Shown: positions 42,051 through 50,925 of the stretch, one piece after another
How the letters are laid out: each line of letters opens with the position of its first letter
Position numbering within the stretch: position 1 is the stretch's first letter
Assembly: GCF_013607875.1 (NCBI RefSeq)
Contig: NZ_VDES01000002.1
Coordinates: forward strand, 1,246,297 to 1,310,296
Source of the DNA: Blastomonas ursincola
Lineage (GTDB): Bacteria; Pseudomonadota; Alphaproteobacteria; Sphingomonadales; Sphingomonadaceae
Length of the DNA stretch: 64,000 nucleotides
Reading direction: 5' to 3'
Notes under the pieces: model-generated
The model's input: only the letters and a program-made list of their open reading frames with translations
Told to the model about the DNA's origin: nothing
Database searches by the model: none
Program-made: the position numbers and the translations under genes

Positions 42051-42289
42051 TGCGCGTCCGCCTCACTCTTGCAGCGGTGGCAAGCCTGGCGCTGGTCTCG
42101 GCCTGTCAGCGCGAGCCGAGTTTCGACGAGAAGTTCGAGCGGCAATCGCGCGAATTGAGCGCCAAGGCGCGCAAGATCGAGGCAGAGACCAAGGCGCAGC
42201 TCGATGCGGCGCGCGAGGCTGAACAGGCTGCTGCCGAAATGGACCAGTCGCAGAGTGCAGCTATGCCCGCTGCAGTCTCGGCTGACTGA
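42050..42289 (+). CDS. Small lipoprotein with coiled-coil tail
   Basis: This is 79 residues. ATG 42050 overlaps the tamB stop (TGATG), with GGAAGG about 6 bases upstream. The lipobox LVSAC gives Cys19 as the lipidated residue. The mature part (~25-65) is a charged, Ala-rich helix likely to form a coiled coil (SRELSAKARKIEAETKAQLDAA). Function unknown; its position suggests a role beside TamAB in the envelope. Confidence 0.8.
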   Translation: MRVRLTLAAVASLALVSACQREPSFDEKFERQSRELSAKARKIEAETKAQLDAAREAEQAAAEMDQSQSAAMPAAVSAD

Positions 42290-42291
42290 TT

Positions 42292-43356
42292 ATGGCTTCC
42301 ACCCCGGCCGACCGAGCGACCATGACGCACCAGTCAGGCGATGACGTCGAGGCCATGGCGCAACGGATGCCTGGTGCACTGTCCGATTCCCCCTTGCAGA
42401 TGCCGCGCAGCGCTTGGTTCGCTATAATGAAGCGCGTCTATCTCATGAACGGCGTGCACAATCTTTCGCTGCTCGCTGCAGGCGTCGCGTTTTTCGCCTT
42501 TCTCGCCTTCGTCCCGCTGATCGCGGTGGTGGTGCTGCTTTATGGCCTGATCGCCGATCCCTCGACCGTCGCGGCGAGCCTCGACCTGCTGGTCGATGTC
42601 GTGCCGCCTGAAGTGCTTGTCATCCTGCGCGAACAGTTGATCCAGATCGTGACTACCAGCGCGACCCGGCAGGGGCTGGGGCTGGTGCTGGCGCTGCTCC
42701 TGTCGACCTATGGCGCGATGCGCGCGGCGACCGCGATCATGGGGGCGCTCAACATCATCTACGAGGAGCACGAAACCAGGGGGTTCCTGCGCACCACAGG
42801 CGTCGCTGTGCTCATCACCCTGGGCATGGCGGCCGTTGCCGTGATCGGGCTGATCGCCATTTCGCTGTTCGGCTATATTCGCAACTTTCTGGCTCCGTTT
42901 CTGGGGGGCGGGGCATTGCTGTTGATCCAGGTGCTTACCTGGGCGGTCGCCGCGTTGCTGGTCAGCGCAACCTTCGCCATCTTCTTTCGCTATGCGCCCG
43001 ACCGGCGCGCAGCCAAATGGCGCTGGCTGTCGCTGGGGTCAGTGGCATCGACAGTGCTGTGGCTGGCCATCACGCTGGGCTTCGGCTTCTATGCCGCGAA
43101 CCTAAGCGATTACAACGCTACCTATGGCTCGCTCGCCGCGATCGTTATCTTCCTGATGTGGCTGTTCCTGTCTGCCTATGCGGTGTTGATCGGCGCGGAA
43201 ATCAATGCCGAGACCGAGCGGCAGACCTTTCGCGATTCCACGGTGGGCCCCGACAGGCCGATGGGGCAGCGCGGCGCGGTGCTGGCGGATACCGCCGCGC
43301 TGGACGAGGCCGAGCGTGCGATTCTGGAAAAACAGCAGCGCCGAAACGCGACTTGA
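42292..43356 (+). CDS. YihY/BrkB-family membrane protein
   Basis: This is 354 residues with about six membrane helices. The family signature near the last helix (LFLSAYAVLIGAEINAETERQ) and NLSLLAAGVAFFAFLAFVPL near the first identify the YihY/BrkB (once called RNase BN) family. These are inner-membrane proteins of uncertain transport function. It starts 2 bp after the lipoprotein stop, in the same direction as tamAB. ATG 42322 is an alternative start. Confidence 0.9.
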   Translation: MASTPADRATMTHQSGDDVEAMAQRMPGALSDSPLQMPRSAWFAIMKRVYLMNGVHNLSLLAAGVAFFAFLAFVPLIAVVVLLYGLIADPSTVAASLDLLVDVVPPEVLVILREQLIQIVTTSATRQGLGLVLALLLSTYGAMRAATAIMGALNIIYEEHETRGFLRTTGVAVLITLGMAAVAVIGLIAISLFGYIRNFLAPFLGGGALLLIQVLTWAVAALLVSATFAIFFRYAPDRRAAKWRWLSLGSVASTVLWLAITLGFGFYAANLSDYNATYGSLAAIVIFLMWLFLSAYAVLIGAEINAETERQTFRDSTVGPDRPMGQRGAVLADTAALDEAERAILEKQQRRNAT

Positions 43357-43396
43357 ACGGCGCATCCTTCATTGCCGGGTGCTTGGCAAATTCGGC

Positions 43397-43410
43397 TTGA
43401 CAGTCGTCAA
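43397..43410. promoter_or_regulatory. Regulon palindrome upstream of AMP-ligase
   Basis: TTGACAGTCGTCAA is a 14-bp near-palindrome. It belongs to a set related to TTGCCGATCGGCAA found upstream of five transcription units between 43 and 55 kb. It overlaps a TTGACA (43397-43402) that could be the -35 of the ligase promoter. The other ~200 bp of this gap shows nothing recognisable. Confidence 0.5.
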
Positions 43411-43573
43411 GCGCACTCCCTAGCCTCTGCGCTATCGAGACGGATGCCCATAGGCGGCATGACCGAAAAGGCCGCGCTCACCCGTAGCCTGACCGAGGCT
43501 GTACAGATGCAACCTGCTTCCGGAGCCGTTCGAACCCGCGATCGGCACGGCAACGTTCAGAAAGGCGCGAGAA

Positions 43574-45169
43574 TTGATTTCAGGTTTGATGCAGCCAAGG
43601 CCGCTGATGGTCGCTTCGATCGCCGAGCATGCCGAACGCGCGCACGGGGCGCGTGCGATCATCTCCAGGCTGCACGACGAACCGTTGTGGCGCTATGATT
43701 ACGCCGCGATGGTGCGCCGCGCCCGGCAGATGGCCCGGGCGCTTCAGGCGATGGGAATTGCCTCGGGCGATCGCGTTTCCTCGCTCGCCTGGAACACGCA
43801 TCGTCACATGGAGCTGTTCTTCGCGGTGCCGGGCATCGGGGCGGTGCTGCATACTGCCAATCCCAGGCTGCACGTCGATCAGCTGGTCTATACCATCAAC
43901 CATGCCGCAAGCCGCGTCCTGTTCTATGACAGCAGTTTTGAGAGCCTGGTCGCGGACATCCGCGACCGTTTGCCGCGGGTGGAGCATTTCGTCGCGCTTT
44001 CCTCGAACGCGCCGGGGCTGCATTATGAGGCATTAATAGCCAGCGCTTCCGACGATCTGGCCTGGCCGCAGTTCGACGAAAATGCCGGGGCCATCCTCTG
44101 CTATACTTCGGGCACCACTGGCGATCCCAAGGGCGTGCTTTACAGCCATCGCGCGATCGTGCTCCACGCCATGGCGGCGGGTCTGCCCTCGGCCTTCGGG
44201 CTCAGTGCATTCGATGTCGTGATGCCCTGTTCGTCGCTCTATCACGCCACCGCATGGGGATTGCCGTTTGTGGCGGCGATGGCGGGGGCAAGCTTCGTGC
44301 TGCCTGCCGAGAAGATGGACCCGGCGTCGCTGCACGAGCTGATCGCGGGCGAACATGTCACCTTTACCGGCGGTGTGCCGACGATCTGGACTGCCTATCT
44401 CGACTGGCTCGATCGGACGCAGCAAAGCCCCGCGAGCCTGAAGCGGGTGGTCATCGGTGGCTCTGCAGTTCCCGTGTCGATGGCCGAGGCCTTTCGCCAC
44501 AAGCATCAGGTCGATGTTCTGCAAATCTGGGGCATGACCGAAACCTGCCCGCTGGGCGTGGTGGCGACACCGACACCGCAGCTCGCCGAGCGGGGCGAGG
44601 ATGCGATGTGGGAGACGATCTGGACCCGCCAGGGCCGGTTGCAGTTCGGTATCGAGCTGAAGATCGTCGACGACAGCGGGAACGCCGTGCCACCCGATGG
44701 GGAAACATCGGGCGCGCTGCTGGTGCGCGGTCCCTGGGTCGTCGAGCGCTATTTCGGGGCGGACAGATCTGCGGTCGATGCCGAGGGCTGGTTCGACACT
44801 GGCGATGTCGCCACGCTCGACCAGGATGGATTCATGCGGATCACCGACCGCGCCAAGGATGTCATCAAGTCCGGCGGCGAATGGATCAGCTCGATCGATC
44901 TGGAAAATGCCGCTGCCGGGGCGCCGGGCGTCAAGGTGGCTGCGGTGGTGGGACTGGCACACCCCAAATGGGACGAGCGGCCGCTGCTGGTGATCGAACC
45001 GCACGATGGCGCGGAAATAGACCGCAGGGCGGTGATGGATCGGCTGCAGCAGCATGTCGCGCGCTGGTGGTTGCCCGACGCCATCGAGATTGCCGAGGTC
45101 CCGCTGACGGCCACCGGCAAGATCGACAAGAAGCAGCTGCGCGCGCGGTACGACGGCTATTTTCTCTGA
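43574..45169 (+). CDS. AMP-forming acyl-CoA synthetase (fatty-acid-CoA ligase)
   Basis: This is 531 residues from TTG 43574 (AAAGG 8 bases upstream) or 526 from ATG 43589. Motifs: P-loop [30 protein letters not shown], and the catalytic Lys in [12 protein letters not shown]. It activates a carboxylic acid as acyl-AMP and then acyl-CoA, resembling medium/long-chain ligases. It would provide the entry CoA-thioester for the beta-oxidation-type enzymes encoded downstream. Confidence 0.9.
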   Translation: MISGLMQPRPLMVASIAEHAERAHGARAIISRLHDEPLWRYDYAAMVRRARQMARALQAMGIASGDRVSSLAWNTHRHMELFFAVPGIGAVLHTANPRLHVDQLVYTINHAASRVLFYDSSFESLVADIRDRLPRVEHFVALSSNAPGLHYEALIASASDDLAWPQFDENAGAILCYTSGTTGDPKGVLYSHRAIVLHAMAAGLPSAFGLSAFDVVMPCSSLYHATAWGLPFVAAMAGASFVLPAEKMDPASLHELIAGEHVTFTGGVPTIWTAYLDWLDRTQQSPASLKRVVIGGSAVPVSMAEAFRHKHQVDVLQIWGMTETCPLGVVATPTPQLAERGEDAMWETIWTRQGRLQFGIELKIVDDSGNAVPPDGETSGALLVRGPWVVERYFGADRSAVDAEGWFDTGDVATLDQDGFMRITDRAKDVIKSGGEWISSIDLENAAAGAPGVKVAAVVGLAHPKWDERPLLVIEPHDGAEIDRRAVMDRLQQHVARWWLPDAIEIAEVPLTATGKIDKKQLRARYDGYFL

Positions 45170-45250
45170 CGACAGCAAGGCTCGTGCGCCGTGATCGGGC
45201 TTGGCCAGTAACGCTGCTGCCGGGATCTTACTCCCTGCATTCGATTTTGT

Positions 45251-45286
45251 TTGACGATCGGCAATCTACGTTTTACCGATTGGCAA
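45251..45286. promoter_or_regulatory. Tandem regulon palindromes upstream of the hydrolase operon
   Basis: TTGACGATCGGCAA (45251-45264) and TTACCGATTGGCAA (45273-45286) are two copies of the 14-bp site. Their starts are 22 bp apart, about two helical turns, so both would face the same side of the DNA. They lie 38-73 bp upstream of the GTG at 45324. Confidence 0.6.
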
Positions 45287-45323
45287 TCAAGCGCGGAGCC
45301 GCGCCGAATTGGGGGAGGGATGG

Positions 45324-46289
45324 GTGTTTGACAGTCACTATGTCGATCCGGAGGTGCGCCCGATCCTGGACATGCTGGCAGCGCAGTTCGGCGACTATTC
45401 GGAGCTGAACCTCGAGGAGATCCGCGCGCTCTACAACCGCAACGGGCCGCTGATGGCAGCGCCCGTGCCCGAAGGCTGTGTCGATGAGCGCAAGGTGATC
45501 CCCGGGCCCGGCGGCGACATCGAATGCCGGATTTTTCGTCCCTGGGACTCGAAAGGCAATCTGCCCGTTATCGTCCATTATCTGGGCGGGACGTTCGTTG
45601 CGACCTCGCTCGATCATCTCGGGCCGCCACCAACCGCGATGGCGATGCAGGTGGGGTGTCTGGTGGTCGTGCCATTGCACCGCGTGCCGCCCGAGCACCC
45701 GTATCCGGCAGCCTATGACGATGCGCTTGCCGTCTATCGCTGGCTGACCGAGCATGCAGGCCAATGGGGCGGTGATCCGCAGCGGATCATCCTGCACGGC
45801 GAGAGCTCGGGCGCGACGCTGGCAGCTTCGGTCTGTCTGGAAGCGCGCGAGACAGGGCTGCGCCAGCCCCTGATGCAGGTGCTGGCCGAGCCGCTGCTCG
45901 ACCATGAGGCGGAAACACCGTCGCTCAACGAATTCCGTTACATGCTGGCCAAGCGCGACATCCGTTTCGGATCGCGCCAGTATTTCGGCGACGCGCGCCC
46001 GCCGCGCCGTGCCTCGCCGCTGCGGGCCGAGACGCTCGCGGGCGTGGCGCCCGCCTATGTCATCACCGCCGGGCTCGACCCGCTGCGCGACGAGGGCATT
46101 GCCTATGTCGCCCGGCTCCGCAGCGAAGGCGTTCCCGTCACCCACCGCCACCATGACGGGCAGATCCACGGCTTCTTCTCGATGTTTCCTCAGATTCTCC
46201 AGGCGCGCATCGCCTTCGAGGAAGTCTGCGCCGTCATGCGCTTTGCCTTTGCGGGCGGGCTGAACGGTGCGCACGCGAAAGGATCCTGA
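45324..46289 (+). CDS. Alpha/beta hydrolase (HSL-type esterase) with altered oxyanion motif
   Basis: This is 321 residues from GTG 45324 with GGAGG about 7 bases upstream; a longer start at TTG 45309 is less likely. The nucleophile Ser is in GESSG, the acid in AGLDPLRDEG and the His in GQIHGFF, as in the hormone-sensitive-lipase family. The usual HGGG oxyanion motif reads LGGT (VHYLGGTFV). It may open an ester or lactone of the pathway substrate. It heads an operon with a VOC protein, an enoyl-CoA hydratase and a racemase. Confidence 0.87.
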   Translation: MFDSHYVDPEVRPILDMLAAQFGDYSELNLEEIRALYNRNGPLMAAPVPEGCVDERKVIPGPGGDIECRIFRPWDSKGNLPVIVHYLGGTFVATSLDHLGPPPTAMAMQVGCLVVVPLHRVPPEHPYPAAYDDALAVYRWLTEHAGQWGGDPQRIILHGESSGATLAASVCLEARETGLRQPLMQVLAEPLLDHEAETPSLNEFRYMLAKRDIRFGSRQYFGDARPPRRASPLRAETLAGVAPAYVITAGLDPLRDEGIAYVARLRSEGVPVTHRHHDGQIHGFFSMFPQILQARIAFEEVCAVMRFAFAGGLNGAHAKGS

Positions 46290-46292
46290 CCC

Positions 46293-46757
46293 ATGCACAT
46301 TACCAGCATGTACCATATCAACATCAACTGCCGCGATTTCGACGTATCGCTCGCCTTCTATCAAAAGCTCGGCTTTGTCGTGGAAATGCCCTTTCCCGAA
46401 GCGGGCAATCCGATGGTGAGCGAAGGGCTGGCGGTCGGCGACCACTGGGTCAAGGGCGCGCTGCTCCGCCTGGGATCGGACCATGGCGCGACCCGGCTCG
46501 ATCTGCTTGAGTGGATCCGCCCGCGCAACCAGGAGCCGTCGCCGCTGACGCTGACCGACCCGGGCATGGTCCGGATCGCGCTGTCCACCACCGATTTCGA
46601 AGCCGATATCGCCGTGCTGCGCGAGATGGGGGTGAGCTTCCTGTCCGATCCGGTCTATCGGACGCTGCCCGACGGGACCAGGGCGCCGTTCTTCGTGTGC
46701 TTCCGCGATCCCGATGGCAATGTGCTGGAGCTTGTCCAGCGGCCTCTGCCGGCCTGA
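46293..46757 (+). CDS. VOC-family (glyoxalase-fold) protein
   Basis: This is 154 residues, starting 3 bp after the hydrolase stop. It has two glyoxalase-type modules (YHININCRDFDVSLAFYQKLGF and FFVCFRDPDGNVLELVQ) with His and Glu as probable metal ligands. It could be an epimerase or isomerase acting on an acyl-CoA intermediate, or a lyase. Operon position makes a catabolic role likely, but the reaction cannot be named. Confidence 0.85.
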   Translation: MHITSMYHININCRDFDVSLAFYQKLGFVVEMPFPEAGNPMVSEGLAVGDHWVKGALLRLGSDHGATRLDLLEWIRPRNQEPSPLTLTDPGMVRIALSTTDFEADIAVLREMGVSFLSDPVYRTLPDGTRAPFFVCFRDPDGNVLELVQRPLPA

Positions 46758-46763
46758 TCCGCG

Positions 46764-47639
46764 ATGAGCGAGGGCACCGATCCCGTCCTGTATGGCGCGC
46801 CCGCAAACGGGGTCGTCCGCATCACGCTCAACCGCCCCGAGCGCAAGAACGCGCAGGACGTGGCGATGCTCTATGCGCTCGATGATGCGTTCCGTCGCGC
46901 CGCGCAGGACAGCGACGTGCGGGTCATCATCCTCGACGCGGCGGGCGACACCTTCTCGTCCGGGCATGATCTGAAGGGGGATTCGGGCAAGCGGCCCGAG
47001 GATTTTCCGCTGGTCGGGCTCTGGGCCGATTTCAGCGCCCCCGGCCAGGAAGGCATGATGGCGCGCGAATGGGAAATCTATCTCGGCCTTTGCGAACGCT
47101 GGCGCGCGCTTCCCAAGCCGACGATCGCGCAGGTGCAGGGCAAGTGCATAGCTGGCGGCCTGATGCTCGCCTGGGTATGCGATCTGATCGTGGCCGGGGA
47201 AAGCACGCAGTTCCAGGACCCGGTGCTGGCCTTCGGCATGTGCGGCTCGGAATTCTTCATGCACCCGTTCGAACTGGGCGTGCGCCGCGCCAAGGATTGG
47301 CTGTTCACCTCGGACTGGCTGGGTGCCGAAGAGGCGCGCGCGATCGGCATGGTCGCGCGGGTCTTCGCTGATGATGCCTTGGCCGAGCAGACGGGGCTGC
47401 TCGCCGAACGCATCGCGCTCAAATCGAGCTTCGCGCTCAAGATGGCGAAGGAGGCGCTGAACCAGAGCCAGGATGCCTGCGGACGCCGCACGGCGATGCT
47501 GCAATCCTTCTCGATCCATCAGCTGTGCCACAGCCACTGGCGCAACATCCACGGCATTCCCGTCGATCCCACCGGCCTTCCCGATGGCTTGCGCGAGGGG
47601 ATTCACGATTATTTCGCCGCGCTCGATCGCAAGCGCTGA
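46764..47639 (+). CDS. Enoyl-CoA hydratase/isomerase
   Basis: This is 291 residues, starting 6 bp after the VOC stop. The crotonase fold shows the first oxyanion segment (DTFSSGHDLKGD) and the second (GKCIAGGLMLAWVCDLIVAGEST). It is expected to hydrate or isomerise an enoyl-CoA. The usual catalytic Glu of hydratases is not evident at the GGLML..CDL site, so a related reaction is possible. It is in an operon with the racemase, 15 bp apart. Confidence 0.88.
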   Translation: MSEGTDPVLYGAPANGVVRITLNRPERKNAQDVAMLYALDDAFRRAAQDSDVRVIILDAAGDTFSSGHDLKGDSGKRPEDFPLVGLWADFSAPGQEGMMAREWEIYLGLCERWRALPKPTIAQVQGKCIAGGLMLAWVCDLIVAGESTQFQDPVLAFGMCGSEFFMHPFELGVRRAKDWLFTSDWLGAEEARAIGMVARVFADDALAEQTGLLAERIALKSSFALKMAKEALNQSQDACGRRTAMLQSFSIHQLCHSHWRNIHGIPVDPTGLPDGLREGIHDYFAALDRKR

Positions 47640-47654
47640 TCCGGCAGTTCGCAC

Positions 47655-48794
47655 GTGACCGGGTCATTGCAGGGGCTTCGCGTCGTCGAATTCGCCGGGA
47701 TCGGCCCTGCGCCTTTCTGCGCGATGATGCTGGCAGACCATGGCGCGGAGGTGATCCGCATCAGCCGCCCCGGCCAGGCCGCCATCGCGGGGTCGGACGA
47801 GCGCGATTTCCTGCTCCGGTCGCGCCGCAGCATCGCCATCGATCTCAAGTCGCCCGATGGCCTGGACGTCGCAAAAGCGCTGTGCCGACGGAGCGATGCG
47901 CTGATCGAGGGTTTCAGGCCGGGAGTAATGGAGCGGATTGGGCTGGGACCGGACGAGCTGATGCGTGACAACCCGCGTCTGGTCTATGGCCGCATGACGG
48001 GATGGGGCCAGGACGGGCCTTTGGCCTCGACGGCGGGGCACGACATCAATTATGTCGCGTTATCGGGCGCGCTGCATGCGATCGGTCGGCGCGGCGCGCG
48101 TCCGGTCCCCCCGCTCAATCTGATCGGCGATTTCGGTGGTGGCGGCCTGATGCTCGCCTTCGGCCTGCTGGCGGCGCTGCATGCGGCAGCACGGACGGGC
48201 AGGGGGCAGGTCATCGATTGCGCGATGGTAGACGGCAGCGCCACACTGATGACGATGATCTATTCGCTTTTCGCCCAGGGCCAGTGGTCGAACCGCCGCG
48301 AATCTAATCTGATCGATGGCGGTGCGCCCTTTTACGACACCTATGAAACACGCGACGGCAAATATCTCGCGGTGGGTGCGGTCGAACCGCAATTCTATGC
48401 GCAACTGCTCGAGCGCATGGGGCTTGCCGACGATCCACTCTTTGCCCGGCAGCACAGCCGATCGGACTGGCCGGCGCAGAAGCAGCGCCTGGCCCAGGTG
48501 CTGATCGGTCGCACGCGCGACGAATGGTGCGCGCTGTTCGATGGCAGCGATGCCTGTGTGACGCCCGTGCTGTCGCTGGAAGAGGCTGTGCATCACCCGC
48601 ACAACCGCGCGCGTGGCGTGTTTGGAGGCGCGGATGGGCTGCAACCGGCGCCATCGCCACGCATCGGCACGACGCCCGCGCGCACTTCCGAGCAAATGAT
48701 GGCGGATGAGGCCTCGACCGAAGCGATCCTCACCGAACTTGGCTATGACCAGGGCGCGATCGCCGCGATGCGGGCTAGTGGGTCGGTTTGCTGA
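47655..48794 (+). CDS. Alpha-methylacyl-CoA racemase (CaiB/BaiF family)
   Basis: This is 379 residues from GTG 47655. The sequence follows the racemase subgroup rather than generic CoA-transferases: GHDINYVALSGALHAIG with His129, LNLIGDFGGGG with Asp159, and IDGGAPFYDTYET with the acidic partner. It interconverts 2R- and 2S-methylacyl-CoA, needed for beta-oxidation of methyl-branched chains such as isoprenoid acids or sterol side chains. This is the best clue to the cluster's substrate class. It is convergent with the TetR gene, 4 bp apart. Confidence 0.9.
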   Translation: MTGSLQGLRVVEFAGIGPAPFCAMMLADHGAEVIRISRPGQAAIAGSDERDFLLRSRRSIAIDLKSPDGLDVAKALCRRSDALIEGFRPGVMERIGLGPDELMRDNPRLVYGRMTGWGQDGPLASTAGHDINYVALSGALHAIGRRGARPVPPLNLIGDFGGGGLMLAFGLLAALHAAARTGRGQVIDCAMVDGSATLMTMIYSLFAQGQWSNRRESNLIDGGAPFYDTYETRDGKYLAVGAVEPQFYAQLLERMGLADDPLFARQHSRSDWPAQKQRLAQVLIGRTRDEWCALFDGSDACVTPVLSLEEAVHHPHNRARGVFGGADGLQPAPSPRIGTTPARTSEQMMADEASTEAILTELGYDQGAIAAMRASGSVC

Positions 48795-48798
48795 AGGT

Positions 48799-49422
48799 TT
48801 AGCGGGGGCGCAGCCCGTCGCCGATCAGCTGGATGAAGGAATCGGCCACTTCGGTGGCCGACACCTCGCCGTCGGGCTTGAACCATTTGGGCATCCACGA
48901 CAGCGATCCCAGAATCCAGAATTCGGCGAATTTCGGATCGATCGGGTTGATGCTGCCATCTTCCACACCCTCGCGGATGAAGCCTCGCATCCGCTGTTCC
49001 AGCGCCTTGGCGCGACCGCTGATCGCCTGGCGGTGCTCTTCGGTCAGCGCACCCAGATTGTCGAGAATGGCATAGGGTTCGGCGTCCGGGTTGAGGTGAA
49101 AGCGTACGAAGCTCGCGATCTTGTCGAACCCGGTTCCGCCCTGGGCATCGCTATGGTCATAGGCCTGTTCGGCCAGGTCGAGCGCGCGGGTATAGCATTT
49201 GAAGAGCAGGTCTTCCTTGCTCTTGGTGTAATAATAGAGCGCTTGCTTGGTGATGCCGAGGACATTGGCGATCTCGGCGAGCGAGAGCCCCTCATAGCCG
49301 GATTTGTTGAGCATCACCGATGCCAGCCGGACAAGGGTCTGCAGCTTCAGATCGCGCTGCCGCGCTCGCGATTGCGCGCGCTCCTGATCTGCTGCTTCCC
49401 AACCCTTGATATATGCGTCCAC
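48799..49422 (-). CDS. TetR-family regulator of the acyl-CoA regulon
   Basis: This is 207 residues from GTG 49422, with GGGGA 9 bases upstream. A longer open frame to 49542 has no homologous content. The helix-turn-helix reads LVRLASVMLNKSGYEGLSLAEIANVLGITKQALYYYTKSKEDLL. It is divergent from the acyl-CoA dehydrogenase gene across a region packed with TTGACGAT/ATCGTCA repeats. It is the only regulator in the 43-55 kb block, so I infer that it controls the 14-bp sites found upstream of five units. Confidence 0.88.
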   Translation of the reverse strand: MDAYIKGWEAADQERAQSRARQRDLKLQTLVRLASVMLNKSGYEGLSLAEIANVLGITKQALYYYTKSKEDLLFKCYTRALDLAEQAYDHSDAQGGTGFDKIASFVRFHLNPDAEPYAILDNLGALTEEHRQAISGRAKALEQRMRGFIREGVEDGSINPIDPKFAEFWILGSLSWMPKWFKPDGEVSATEVADSFIQLIGDGLRPR

Positions 49423-49525
49423 GCTGCAAAGTCCCCAGTCTACCGGTGTCTTGTCGGCTTGGTGACACGTTCGCGGCAGGCGAGCAATGAAAATTACCGG
49501 CAAGCAAGGGACTTGGTGATCAGTA

Positions 49526-49591
49526 TTGACGATGATTTCCATGCGATCGTCAGTATTTGACGATGGGTAAAAAAATTCATAGGATCGTCAA
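49526..49591. promoter_or_regulatory. Operator array between TetR and acyl-CoA dehydrogenase
   Basis: TGACGAT occurs at 49527-49533 and 49558-49564, and ATCGTCA at 49546-49552 and 49584-49590, giving two inverted-repeat pairs. The best 14-bp site is TTGACGATGGGTAA (49557-49570), with a weaker partner at 49578-49591. The array spans the region where both divergent promoters must lie. Confidence 0.65.
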
Positions 49592-49615
49592 TCTGTCCGA
49601 CAGGCGGGAGGCGGT

Positions 49616-50758
<1,143 letters not shown>

Positions 50759-50820
50759 CAAGCGTTAGAGCGCCGTCTGGCCGCCGGATTTGCTGCTGCC
50801 TGATGGGCAAAATAATTTGC

Positions 50821-50854
50821 TTGCCAAGCGTCAAGTAGTATTGACCGATGGGGC
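50821..50854. promoter_or_regulatory. Regulon palindrome upstream of the TonB receptor
   Basis: TTGCCAAGCGTCAA (50821-50834) matches the 14-bp regulon site. A weaker TTGACCGATGGGGC begins 20 bp later (50841). Both lie 72-105 bp before the receptor ATG at 50926. Confidence 0.5.
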
Positions 50855-50925
50855 GATAACCCGTTAGACCTTCGCAAAACGCAGCGGTGCAGCAAGCGGC
50901 GCATGCAATGTGAGGGGAGAGGGCT

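Noticed and set aside
45273-47654. A 793-codon open frame on the minus strand
   Set aside because: It lies antisense to the hydrolase, VOC and enoyl-CoA hydratase genes, whose motifs are clear. Long antisense frames are expected at this GC content, and the translation shows no recognisable domain.
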